From the NCBI GenBank assembly GCA_949358305.1, contig OX442314.1, positions 34,591,608 to 34,655,607 of the forward strand: a DNA stretch of 64,000 nt, written 5' to 3'. The position numbers and the translations under genes were made by a program. The DNA is from Strigamia acuminata (taxonomy: Eukaryota > Arthropoda > Chilopoda > Geophilomorpha > Linotaeniidae). Below, piece by piece: positions 50,731 through 60,016 of this stretch. The notes beneath the pieces are model-generated. The model was not told the origin of the DNA. It saw nothing but the letters and a program-made list of their open reading frames with translations, and did not search any database. The first letter of the stretch is position 1. Every line of letters begins with the position of its first letter.

Positions 50731-51135
50731 TTTTCGACACAAAAATTAAATTTTCGACACAAAAATTAAATTTTCGACACAAAAATTAAATTTTCGACAC
50801 AAAACTTAAATTTTCGACACAAAAATTAAATTTTCGACACAAAAATTAAATTTTCGACATAAAAATTAAATTTTCGACACAAAAATTAAATTTTCGACAC
50901 ACAAATTAAATTTTCGACACAAAAATTAAATTTTTAACAAAAAATAAATTTTCAGCACTATTAAATTTTTGACATATGGTAATAATGATAAATTTTTTAC
51001 ACAAAAATTAAATTTTTGACATATGGTAATAATGATAAATTTTTTACACAAAAATTAAATTTTTGACATATGGTAATAATGATAAATTTTTTACACAAAA
51101 ATTAAATTTTTGACATATGGTAATAATTTACTATT
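50731..51135 (+). repeat. Two adjacent satellites: 20-bp array and 48-bp array
   Basis: 50731-50940 has about ten units of TTTTCGACACAAAAATTAAA. 50950-51135 has about four units of roughly 48 bp that start TTTTTTACACAAAAATTAAA and include CATATGGTAATAATGA. Both share the ACACAAAAATTAAA core, so the longer unit probably grew from the shorter. Confidence 0.85.
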
Positions 51136-51215
51136 AAATTGCTATTTGCTATTTTAGATAATTAGCATTTAGATTAATAAACCGTAATAATAAAAAAAAT
51201 TTAAACTAAATCTGT

Positions 51216-51557
51216 TTACAATTTCTGTGTCGTATTGCACAGACACTGCGAGTTGTCTTCATCCCAATCAGCAAAAACCTCCTCGTTATTCTCGTCGTAC
51301 CGTTCGTTGCATTTTCCGCGACAAAATAAACATTGCATAAACTGCGGCCGTTGATCCCAGCTGTAGCCGGTCGCCTCGCGAATTCTATGAGCGTCGTCTA
51401 CAAAAATAAATAACAAAATAACAAACCCAAAAAATTTATATATTTTAAATTTATTACCAATGTCCGATGACGACAATACGACCGTTTTTAAGTTTTGATG
51501 GAAACAGGTCACGGCAGAAATGAGCAGTAAACAGAATAAAACAGACGAAGAAAACAT
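51216..51557 (-). CDS. Small secreted Cys-rich protein, paralog 2 (2 exons)
   Basis: Exons 51557-51458 and 51397-51216 join in phase 1 to 93 residues. The signal peptide is MFSSSVLFCLLLISAVTC, and the mature domain has RIREATGYSWDQR, CLFCRGKCNERY and WDEDNSQCLCN. It has one Cys more (CLFC) than paralog 1. It is nearly the same as paralog 3, and the flanks on both sides are also alike, which points to recent segmental duplication. Confidence 0.78.
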   Translation of the reverse strand: MFSSSVLFCLLLISAVTCFHQNLKTVVLSSSDIGNKFKIYKFFGFVILLFIFVDDAHRIREATGYSWDQRPQFMQCLFCRGKCNERYDENNEEVFADWDEDNSQCLCNTTQKL

Positions 51558-51872
51558 GATGTTATCTTGGAAAATACGTTTGTTTAAATGTCGCATATAC
51601 TCGTAGAATAGACATCGCACGTGATGATAACAATGGAGAAAGATGAAAGAAAATAAACAATAAAACTGCATATTTTTCTGCAGTACTAATTTTCATTTTT
51701 GATACTCCGTATTTCTTTCTGCACTAGAAAGTGCCACTTTATAGTAGATAGTGGATTCTTAAGCTGGAAAAATGCTATTTCAAGCAAGAAAATTGCCACT
51801 TTATGGAAGTAAAACGGCATTTCAAGTAATAGAAGTGCCATTCAAAGCTATGAAAGTGCCATTCCTATAAAC

Positions 51873-52560
51873 ATGCGGGTTAAGGAAGAATGTGCCACTC
51901 TGAACAAGAAAAGTGCCATTTTACTATTACAGCAACCAGTGCAAACTGGAACTTCAAACCCAAATTCAAAAATCCAAATGGGAACAATAGCTGCAACACT
52001 TCAACAAACAGCAATGCCTTCCGACTTTCAACGTTTTCAACCGACTGTCAATTTCTTTCGTCTCAAGTCTTCAAATGGCCGCGCCGTTTGTCCTGTTCTG
52101 TCCGACACCGACGAACTGTGTCCAAACTGCTTGGATTTCGGAGTTATGCCGAGCAAAAAACATGATTCCGTCGTTAATTGCAGCAATTCCGAAGGGATGT
52201 TGCTGCAGAAAACCCGTCGTGGGTTGAACAACAGGAGGGTGTTTGTTTATAACTATTTTTGATTGAAACTGTGTGTAATTACTAATTTTGCTTAATATCT
52301 GGATCCACGAAATAAAACATGGCTTTTTTGGGTCAGAACAAATTTATTCAAATTTCTTTGGGTTTACATTACTATATTCAAGGGAACAAAGGACATTTTA
52401 GCATGATTTATGACACTTGGTTATTTCCTGTTGCGCGTCACTCGTCATATTGCTCGAAAACTCTACTGAATGTTGGCTTCTCTGCACGCCCTTGCTTTGT
52501 ACTTAAACGCCATTTTTTAGAAATTAAAATCACTGCCTGACGCAAACAAATGAAATTATA
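51873..52560 (+). other. Unassigned stretch with an open 129-codon frame
   Basis: A frame at 51873-52262 is open, but its protein (Gln/Thr/Ser-rich, with CPNCLDFG) matches nothing I know, and part of it is open on the other strand too. AATAAA at 52312 follows. 52319-52540 holds another short frame with no motif. This stretch is absent from the other copies of the duplicated module, so it may be an insertion. Confidence 0.3.
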
Positions 52561-53228
52561 TGCTATAAAAATGCCATTTTATTGTATGAAAATGCCATCA
52601 CATGCTATAAAAATGCCATTTTCTGCTATAAAAATGCTATTTTCTGCTATACAAAATGCCATTTTCTGCTATAAAAAATGCCATTTTCTGCTATAAAAAT
52701 GCCATTTTCTGCTATAAAAATGCCATTTTCTGCTATAAATGTGCCATTTTCTGCTATAAAAATGCCATTTTATTGTATGAAAATGCCATAACATGCTATA
52801 AAAATGCCATTTTCTGCTATAAAAATGCTATTTTCTGCTATACAAAATGCCATTTTCTGCTATAAAAAATGCCATTTTCTGCTATAAAAATGCCATTTTC
52901 TGCTATAAAAATGCCATTTTCTGCTATAAATGTGCCATTTTCTGCTATAAAAATGCCATTTTATGCTAGAAAAATGCCATTTTATGCAAGAAAAATGCCA
53001 TTTTATGCTAGAAAAATGCCATTTTATGCTAGAAAAATGCCATTTTATGCTAGAAAAATGCCATTTTATGCTAGAAAAATGCCATTTTATGCTAGAAAAA
53101 TGCCATTTTATGCTAGAAAAATGCCATTTTATGCTAGAAAAATGCCATTTTATGCTAGAAAAATGCCATTTTATGCTAGAAAAATGCCATTTTATGCTAG
53201 AAAAATGCCATTTTATGCTAGAAAAGTG
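52560..53228 (+). repeat. 21-bp minisatellite (AAAATGCCATTTTMTGCTAK)n
   Basis: About 30 units in two homogenised blocks: units ending TCTGCTAT (52600-52960) and units ending TATGCTAG (52960-53225). A higher-order copy of about 190 bp within the first block is marked by the variants TATTGTATGAAAATGCC and CTATACAAAATGCC. Because the unit is seven codons long, both strands stay open, but this is not coding. Confidence 0.92.
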
Positions 53229-53561
53229 TGATTGTGGTACAAAAAGTGCCATTTTTAAATAACAACTGGAATTTTAAACTTACCATAACCATACGTGTCT
53301 TGGTGGAATGGAAAATGCATTTGTAACGCACAAAAGTGCACCCCTTCACAATAGAAATATTGGAAAAGAAATGAAACAAACAATAAATCTTTGTGCATAT
53401 AACATATTTTCATGTAGGAGAAACAATACAATTGTTTGTACTTTTTACATTTTCTTCTTACATGAGAAATTTTGACACTATAAACGAAAATAAACGAGAC
53501 CAATTTTAATTTTGTTTTGTACTTTTTGTTTGCCATTTTAATATCGCTTGTTATTCGCAAA
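53229..53561. other. Duplicated non-coding segment
   Basis: Similar to 28880-29050 (AGTGCA, TTCACAATAGAAAT, GAAACAAACAATAAA, CATGTAGGAGAAACAATA against CATGTAAGAAAAACAATA). No gene is seen. Confidence 0.55.
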
Positions 53562-53744
53562 CTATTTTGCGAGCCATTTGAAGAAGGGGACGCGTCGGTA
53601 ACGTCGACATACTTGTAAGTAATGCATAAATTGCAATAGCATTAGCACTACCCCGAAGATCAAACGAAACAGGAAATTGCCGCGAATTGCAGCGAAAAAT
53701 CTGGTTATAGGGGTCGACTTGGGTAAATGTCGCGTGTGGCCCAC
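53562..53744 (-). pseudogene. Start-less relative of the small membrane-protein frame
   Basis: The frame encodes one hydrophobic segment (FLFRLIFGVVLMLLQFMHYL) and a basic tail, but begins with GTG; no ATG is in frame before the hydrophobic part. The region just upstream translates to RQSSQA, aligning with RQSSLA of the 29119-29316 locus, where an ATG follows. Downstream the similarity is weak. It is probably a decayed copy. Confidence 0.35.
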
Positions 53745-54001
53745 GGCTGGTACTGTCCGTTTGCAGTGATCAGTTACAGTTAGCAGTTCAACGCTCGTAT
53801 CGGCTTGGCTGGATTGCCTATAACGGAATTAGGTTGTTAGCTGGTGCTGTTTTAGGGCCACTTGGATAGAATTGCGTGTGAATTTATAAACAGAATAAAG
53901 ACTATTCTGTGAAAACCTGAGTATTTGTATTGTTTGTATTGATGTGTATTGGGGAACAGACTTTTGTTCCACCCTGTATATTTCACTTACATGATTACCA
54001 G

Positions 54002-54420
54002 AGGACTCTACAGATTGGGCATGTCTCATTTTTACATCCCCATTATAAGAAACACTGATAATGAAAGCAGTGTCTGCAATTTAATTCCACCACTTGTTCA
54101 TTCTTTTTTATACTAAATTGACAGACACAGTAATCGTCAGTAGAATCTACTTCTTGTGTTTTTGGGTGCAATTCTTGTGGCTGATGTGGAATTGGTGACT
54201 GATGCGCTGGCAGCTGATGCACTTTATTTTCATTATCAGATATGTAAATGACTTCTTCAAGTTGTACAAACTGTTGCATCTCATTTGGATGACGATGACA
54301 ATGCGTCCACTGAAGTTGGACAAGCGATGGCAGATGGTTTTGTGGTGGTTGTGGCGTCTCCTGTGTTCTGAATGTTCTTGAAATGTTTTCTTTTGAGTGA
54401 GTTTGGATTTACTAAAATAA
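54002..54420 (-). pseudogene. RING-H2 finger gene fragment with in-frame stop
   Basis: The minus-strand frame is open from about 54405 and is Gln/Pro/His-rich. It then gives a RING-H2 start (YCVCQFSIKK, CRHCFHYQCFL), followed by TAA at 54045-54043. In the same frame after the TAA come WGCKNETCPICRVLW and a second stop, which are exactly the missing Trp and CPxC ligands of the finger. The domain is thus cut by one stop codon. RING-H2 proteins are E3 ubiquitin ligases. An acceptor-like TTTTAG lies near 54412, so it may be the last exon of a gene. Confidence 0.55.
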
Positions 54421-55246
54421 AAAAAAAATTACTATATTTTACCGATTAAGAATCGCTGTCGTTTTGTAGCCGCGCCGCAGAAAGGCGGTTTGAAATAAGA
54501 GCCGCCCCCAAATAGTATCCGCGGCTACTATTTGAGGGGTTTTGTAACCAAACAGGAAACGGTTAATGAAACATTTGTGGATGATAATAGTTATTTTATT
54601 TAGACAAAGATTCTTTTAAAAAAAAGTGAAATTTCAAAGGAAAAAAGTGAACTTTTGATGAAAAAAAGTGAATTTTTAATTGAAAAAAAGTGAATTTTCA
54701 ATGGAAAAAAAGTGAATTTTCAATAGAAAAAAAGTGAACTTTTGATGAAAAAAAGTGAATTTTTAATTGAAAAAAAGTGAATTTTCAATGGAAAAAAAGG
54801 GAATTTTCAATAGAAAAAAAGTGAATTTTCAATGGAAAAAAAGTGAATTTTCAATGGAAAAAAAGTGAATTTTTAATGGAAAAAAAGTGAATTTTCAATG
54901 GAAAAAAAGTGAATTTTCAATGAAAAAAAAGTGAATTTTCAATGGAAAAAAAGTAAATTTTCAATGGAAAAAAAGTGAATTTTCAATGAAAAAAAAGTGA
55001 ATTTTCAATGAAAAAAAAGTGAATTTTCAATGAAAAACAAGTAAATATTAAAAACGAAGTTTTTGAAAAAGGCTTTTATATTGGTGTTCAAATCGCTGCC
55101 AGAGTGCGCTACTACCGCAGATTGTTTCGTGATTGCCGTGATTGTGCCAAAAAATCTTCAACAAAGTACTTTTTCTAGACAATATTAAAAAACAAAATAT
55201 ATGGGCAGATAGGAAGTTTCATTTCAACCAGATTTAGCCTGGTTTC
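54421..55246 (+). repeat. ~22-bp minisatellite (GTGAATTTTCAATGGAAAAAAA)n and flanks
   Basis: 54615-55040 holds about 19 units of GTGAATTTTCAATGG followed by 6-8 A. A small palindrome AAATAGTAtccgcggcTACTATTT lies near 54510-54533. 55041-55246 shows nothing recognisable. Confidence 0.85.
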
Positions 55247-55433
55247 TGGAGTGTATCGTACTTCATACTTGTTTTGACATTTTGTGACGCTGCCCTTTGC
55301 AGCGCCACCTGTGTGTACCTAAAAGATTAAAAGCACTTATGCAAATAACCACCAAGGTGATGGTCAAGCTCTGAGTTTTTGTTCCTTTCTCAATCCAACA
55401 CCATCGATCTCTACAAATCCATCAAACACTTCA
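55247..55433 (+). repeat. 5' LTR of element E
   Basis: 187 bp, begins TGGAGTGTATCG and ends AACACTTCA. Confidence 0.9.
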
Positions 55434-55614
55434 ATTGGCGACGAGGGATGAGACAAATGCTCCACGCAACATTCACAAAAGTTTTGAGTGTGTAGATGCG
55501 ATTTTCGACGATTTTCGGACTTTCTGACCACGCGTCCGCGCGCAAGGCCTATTTCGCCACGTGAGTTTTTTCCAACACGATCCTCATTTTCGTTTGTATT
55601 TTCCTGCCGTTTCG

Positions 55615-56175
55615 ATGCCGCTGACCGGGAACCCCGAGAAGTACAATCCATCGGACGATTGGTCCACTTATTTGTTCCAAATGAAGTGCGTCTTCGCGTG
55701 CAACAAGATCATCCAAGACGCCGACAAGGTCAACTACCTGTTGGCCTGTGTCGGGATGGCTACAGTGCAGAAAATCGTGGATTTGGTCCAACCCAGAGAT
55801 CCTACAACGATGAAATACGCAGAAATCACGGCACTCGTCGAAAAACATCAAAAGCCGAAGCCGCTGGCGCAAGGTGAGCTCATTCGTTTTCGTTCCCGTC
55901 GGCGCAACAAAGGCGAGACGGTCACCGAGTTCGCCAACGCCTTACAAGCGCTCACGAAATATTGTGAGCTGGGTGATAACCTCAACAACGAGCTGAGGAA
56001 TCAGTTCATTTTTGGACTCAACATGCGAGCAGTCCAGGAAACACTATATTTGAAAACTGATATTACCTTCGAGACAGCTTTGGCAGTAAGTCGAAGTTCA
56101 ATTCCAAATCCAACGACAGTGGCAAATGCTCCTCCAGGGACACCACTGGTCACCAACACGAGCCATCGGGCGTGA
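55615..56175 (+). CDS. gag: Gag of element E
   Basis: 186 residues from the ATG at 55615 (MPLTGNPEKYNPSDDW). The capsid-like domain has a W-x(2)-Y-x(2)-Q-x(8)-N layout and the later block GETVTEFANALQALTKYC ... LRNQFIFGL, typical of small gypsy gags. It ends with TGA at 56173, overlapping by one base the next frame, which is -1 and carries the zinc knuckles and protease. A frameshift is therefore needed for Gag-Pro; no strong slippery heptamer was seen. Confidence 0.85.
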   Translation: MPLTGNPEKYNPSDDWSTYLFQMKCVFACNKIIQDADKVNYLLACVGMATVQKIVDLVQPRDPTTMKYAEITALVEKHQKPKPLAQGELIRFRSRRRNKGETVTEFANALQALTKYCELGDNLNNELRNQFIFGLNMRAVQETLYLKTDITFETALAVSRSSIPNPTTVANAPPGTPLVTNTSHRA

Positions 56176-57185
56176 AACACCAACGCGACCCCGACAAATG
56201 CTTGTCGTGCGGTGAAACAGGCCACAGACGTGCGGAATGCAAATTTCGCGCCTACAAATGCAACAGTTGCGGCCGCGAAGGCCACATCCAGGCTGCATGC
56301 ATGTCTGCTGCATCGAAATCGGCGCCACATCACGCAATCGACGTGGAACCGAGGCAGTTGACCTTCTACTCGATCACAACTTCAGTTGCTCCGCATGCGA
56401 CTGCTGTGAAGTCGGCGACGATAAAACGCATCAAGCCGCTGGTCATCGAAGTCATCGTCGCGTCCACCAAGCTCTGGATGGAGTTGGACACAGGCGCCGG
56501 AGCCACATTCATCAGCATCAGCAGCAAACTGTATAACGAATGCTTTTCTCAATTTCCTCCAGAACTGCTGGACATCGAAATGTCGTCCTACGATGGACAC
56601 GTCCTGCCGATGGAAGGTGCTTGCACCGTTCCAGTGTGTTACGGCGATCGCTCACACGCGTTGCCGTTGTGTGTGGCGACTTCAGGCACCGTCCCGTTGC
56701 TAGGTCGCGACTGGCTGGACGCGTTCGGCCTGATCGAGAAGACGAAAGACGCGGTTGGTGCTGTCGTGCACGCCCTCACGCCGAGTGTAGGAGCTGTGCC
56801 CACACCGCCGCCCATCACACCTTCGCCTGCCCTTGTTCCAACTGCAGCTGCTTTCCCTGCGACGCCTGCTGCTCCGAGACTGCACCTGCTCAACCCTCGT
56901 TGGCTGCCCGACCTCACAGTGATGGACAGTGCGAGGCGTTTCGAGGTTGGCGACCCGGTCTGTATTCGGGACTACCGACATGACGACCGGGAATGGCGTC
57001 CGACACACGTTTTCGCCACCATACCACCCAGCCACAAACGGAGCGGTCGAGGGATTCGTCAAGACCTTCAAGCACCAGTTGGAGAAATTAATCAAACAAA
57101 ATCTTTTACTTGCAGAAGCCTTGAACCGTTTCCTGTTTTCGTATCGCTCGTCCCCGCACGTGACGACACAAAAGTCACCAGCTGA
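56172..57185 (+). CDS. Zinc knuckles and protease of element E, fused to an integrase-tail piece
   Basis: Two CCHC knuckles (CLSCGETGHRRAEC, CNSCGREGHIQAAC) and a retropepsin (MELDTGAGATF, LLGRDW) are followed by a Pro/Ala-rich stretch. A block LHLLNPRWLPDL ... DYRHDDREW then appears, which belongs to the C-terminal part of integrase. After about 56990 the frame no longer matches anything. RT and RNase H are absent. The start is GTG in the -1 frame after gag, so it is made only by frameshifting. Confidence 0.8.
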   Translation: MKHQRDPDKCLSCGETGHRRAECKFRAYKCNSCGREGHIQAACMSAASKSAPHHAIDVEPRQLTFYSITTSVAPHATAVKSATIKRIKPLVIEVIVASTKLWMELDTGAGATFISISSKLYNECFSQFPPELLDIEMSSYDGHVLPMEGACTVPVCYGDRSHALPLCVATSGTVPLLGRDWLDAFGLIEKTKDAVGAVVHALTPSVGAVPTPPPITPSPALVPTAAAFPATPAAPRLHLLNPRWLPDLTVMDSARRFEVGDPVCIRDYRHDDREWRPTHVFATIPPSHKRSGRGIRQDLQAPVGEINQTKSFTCRSLEPFPVFVSLVPARDDTKVTS

Positions 57186-57711
57186 AATTTTCTTGCAGCG
57201 CCAGTTGCGCACCAGATTGCACCTGCTCAACCCTCGTTTGTTGCCCGACGTCACAATCATGGACACAGCAAGAAGTTTCGAGATTGGCGATCCAGTCTAC
57301 GTTCGAGACTACCGCCATGACGACAAGTGGGTTCCAGGCACTGTTTTTGCAAAGAATTCGTCGACCACGTACACGGTCGAGGTTGCCAACGCTGTGAAGT
57401 GGTCCAGACACGTGGACCAAATGCGTAAGCGCGTTATAATTGGGCGTCCGCTTCCAATTGAGGAGGAAAGTGCCAGCAGCTTCCCGTTCGTTTGGCCACA
57501 AGATTTGCCACAAACTGCACAGTCGCCAGCCGCACGAACAGCAGCAACCCAGGCTACAGCACCGGCTACAGCCCCAGCTCAAGCAACCACTTCAGCTGTG
57601 ATTCCTATTCCGCGCCCGCTGACCCCACCGGCGGTTCCTGCTCTACCAGCACGCAGACGCCGATCCAGGAGAAACCGCAAGCAAACCCAATTTTATGGTT
57701 TCCCAAAATAA
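56990..57711 (+). pseudogene. Integrase C-terminal remnant of element E
   Basis: It begins mid-domain with FSPPYHPATNGAVEGF, which holds the last catalytic Glu, but the two catalytic Asp and the zinc finger are missing. The block LHLLNPRLLPDV ... DYRHDDKWVPG then occurs a second time, at its proper place, followed by a Pro/Ala/Thr-rich and basic tail. The frame differs from the preceding one. Two unequal copies of one integrase segment show that the deletion arose by joining two templates. Confidence 0.8.
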
Positions 57712-57838
57712 CTCAAGTCATTTCGTGTATTTCGTGTCAGAATTCAATTGTTGTATTGTTTCATATTACATTTCATGTTTTATCCCAACTGCAATATTCT
57801 AATTGTTTTCCCTCGTAGTCACACAATTGAAGGGATGT

Positions 57839-58025
57839 TGGAGTGTATGGTACTCCATACTTGTTTTGACATTTTGTGACGCTGCCCTTTGCAGCGCCAC
57901 CTGTGTGTACCTAAAAGATTAAAAGCACTTATGCAAATAACCACCAAGGTGATGGTCAAGCTCTGAGTTTTTGTTCCTTGCTCAATCCAACACCATCGAT
58001 CTCTACAAATCCATCAAACACTTCA
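57839..58025 (+). repeat. 3' LTR of element E
   Basis: 187 bp, begins TGGAGTGTATGG and is followed by the duplicated GTTTC. Confidence 0.9.
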
Positions 58026-58172
58026 GTTTCAGAATTTTTAAATCATTTTTTGGTATCGAAAACATCAAAATCCGTATCGGGCGAACATTTTGGCATCCAT
58101 TAAAGGACACGGGTTTGAAAAATTACATTACAGGTCACGTTACACAAACCGGAAGTACCGGAAGTCGAACCC

Positions 58173-58203
<31 letters not shown>

Positions 58204-58308
58204 AAACATGAAAGTCAACTTAAATAAAAGCCTTTAATAAAGGCCTTTAAAAAAAATGGCCATAAATAAAACGCCTCCCAAATACTCTGTACTTCCCCCC
58301 AAATAAAA
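58026..58308 (+). other. Intergenic segment with (CA)n microsatellite
   Basis: A CACACA run lies at about 58171-58205. No gene is seen. Confidence 0.7.
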
Positions 58309-59235
58309 GGGGACCGAGATCGCCGAGTAAGTCGCCGGTCGGTGCTAGGTCGAGATCGGTGAGCAAGTCGCCGAGTACGACGTTGCACGTTTATACAGGG
58401 TGAAGAAAAAGTCTATCACTATAGTAAATATTTCTGAAAGTGCTGACAATTCATCTGATCTTGATGGTAAAGTATTAAAGTTGGGTGGGGAAATCTTTTG
58501 GTGACCCGAAATTTGACCTTGGGATGTTCCTTCAAGGTCATTGAGAAATTATCTCGGAAACCGTTAAAGGTAGACAGAAATTTCCAATTGTAAACTTGTA
58601 GAGCAACATTTGTTTAGTCTAAAAATGACTAATTCTCAAATCTTTTGTACTACAAATTTTTAAGAAAATCGCAATTGAAAAAGTAGACACAAGTCAAAGG
58701 ATAACATGGCCAAAATTGAAAAAGTGACAAAAACGTGCTGATTAGATGTAAAATGACCCAAAAAATCGATTCCCCTGGTCGGAATTTGCATATCTGGCAC
58801 CGTTGCAGAGATATGGGCAGAAAACTAAATTTTTAATGACTTTTTCTTTTAAAAACTACTTTTTCAATTGCGATTTTCTTAAAAATGTTTAGCACAAAAG
58901 ATTTGAGAATTAGTCATTTTTAGACTAAACAAATGTTGCTCTACAAGTTTACAATTGGAAATTTCTGTCTATCTCTAACGGTTTCCGAGATAATTTCCCA
59001 ATGACCTTGAAGGAACATCCCAAGGTCAAATTTTGGGTCACCAAAAGATTGCCCCACCCAACTTTAATACTTTACCATCATTAGATCAGATGAATTGTCA
59101 GCACTTTCAGAAATATTTACTATAGTGATAGACTTTTTGTTCACCCTGTATAAACGTGCAACGTCGTACTCGGCGACTTGCTCACCGATCTCGACCTAGC
59201 ACCGACCGGCGACTTACTCGGCGATCTCGGTCCCC
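58309..59235. repeat. ~927-bp palindrome (arms ~379 bp, loop 169 bp) with captured SR-protein sequence
   Basis: 58309-58686 and 58856-59235 are near-perfect reverse complements. Inner arms begin with ATACAGGGTGAA / TTCACCCTGTAT at about 58394 and 59152, which look like transposon inverted ends. The outer ~85 bp of each arm is the RS-repeat coding sequence of an SR splicing factor, present once in each orientation. It is either a foldback element that captured a gene piece or an inverted duplication around a MITE. Confidence 0.85.
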
Positions 59236-59776
59236 AACCATCCGGCGACCCCAATGGATAACTTCTGCTACGACTGCAAGATCTCGACCGCGACCGACTA
59301 CTTCTTCTATCTTCAACCCATCGTATTTTTTCATCACCCAATTCCGTTCCGTCACACTTTTCAATCGCCTTTTTCATTTCCTCTTTCGTCGCGAAATCAA
59401 CGAGTCCTTCATTCGATGCGCATCGACGTAAGTCACATCTGCCACGCATGCCATGGGGCAGTAAAGTTCCTGCCAGGTGACTGCACGATTAATCTGAACT
59501 CGGTCCTTAACAAAGATCGTGCTTGGACAACCAATTGCGTCTGGGATATCTGCGCGCATATTCCACCGTCGCTCGTCGTCCTTGCAAAAGCGTCCCGTTT
59601 AATTCTCGAATTGCGAGATCCGCTTCGCATTTGTCTTTGCACTCCACGAATCCAAGTCCGCGGCCATGTTTCACGTCAAATGCACGAATTGATTCGTATC
59701 CCCAGAAAAAGTGCACACGTTCTAAGTTATCCATTACACAACAAACAATGTTATAAAGTGTCAATGCGAAATATGT
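59141..59776 (-). pseudogene. SR splicing-factor (two-RRM) pseudogene, intronless
   Basis: The minus strand encodes, in pieces of different frames, an RRM1 end (FVECKDKCEADLAIRELNG, RRATVEYARR), an RRM2 (TEFRLIVQ, then VTWQELY in another frame, DVTYVDAHR, and NEGLVDFATKEEMKKAIEK in yet another) and a short RS tail (RRSSRSRSRSCSRSRSY). At least two frameshifts separate the parts, and no introns are seen. SR proteins of the SRSF4/5/6 type bind exonic enhancers. The 3' end merges into the palindrome. Sequence decay means it is not functional. Confidence 0.72.
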
Positions 59777-60016
59777 CCCTCTCGGACAAAAAAGGCTAAA
59801 AAGGCACTTGTAATGCAACAATTTATGGTTGTTTTGGGGGGTAAACGAGCTATTTAAGTTTTTTTTTTGGGGGGGGGAGTCAAAAAAGGTTTTTTTGGGG
59901 GAAAATAAATATATTTTTTATTACGTTTGGGGGGGATTCAAACGTTTTTGGGGGGAAAACCCTTTAAATCTGAGGGCCATTAAATTATAGCCAAAAAAAA
60001 TTTAAACTAAATCTGT
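59777..60016 (+). other. G-run tract
   Basis: Runs of 5-9 G occur at about 59835, 59869, 59899, 59929 and 59950, separated by T- and A-rich stretches. They could allow G-quadruplex folding on the plus strand but are widely spaced. No gene is seen. Confidence 0.5.

Larger units (their letters stand above)
51185..53900. repeat. Duplicated module: Cys-rich gene, satellite, membrane-protein-like frame
   Basis: This block repeats the order found at 28000-29430: Cys-rich gene, AAAGTGCCATTT words, a stretch with TTCACAATAGAAAT and GAAACAAACAATAAA, and then a minus-strand small frame with a conserved upstream region. A third partial copy lies at 60000-60690 and is closest to 51185-51870. Confidence 0.7.
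55247..58025 (+). mobile_element. Internally deleted Ty3/gypsy element E, 2.8 kb
   Basis: 187-bp LTRs (55247-55433, 57839-58025) differ at three positions that I saw. The target duplication GTTTC lies at 55242-55246 and 58026-58030. A TGGCGACGAGGGATGAG primer site starts at 55436. Gag and protease are present, reverse transcriptase and RNase H are missing, and only the end of integrase remains. It can move only with help. Confidence 0.92.

Noticed and set aside
51873-52262. 129-codon plus-strand gene
   Set aside because: No motif, partly open on both strands, and located in a segment that looks like an insertion into a duplicated block. It is kept only as an unassigned stretch.
52860-53262. 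Long reading frames on both strands with heptapeptide repeats (MPFYARK and the opposite strand)
   Set aside because: They arise because the satellite unit is 21 bp, exactly seven codons, so every frame that lacks a stop stays open. There is no start context and no conservation.
59834-59965. Strong G-quadruplex
   Set aside because: The G-runs are long but mostly 20-35 nt apart, too far for a confident call.
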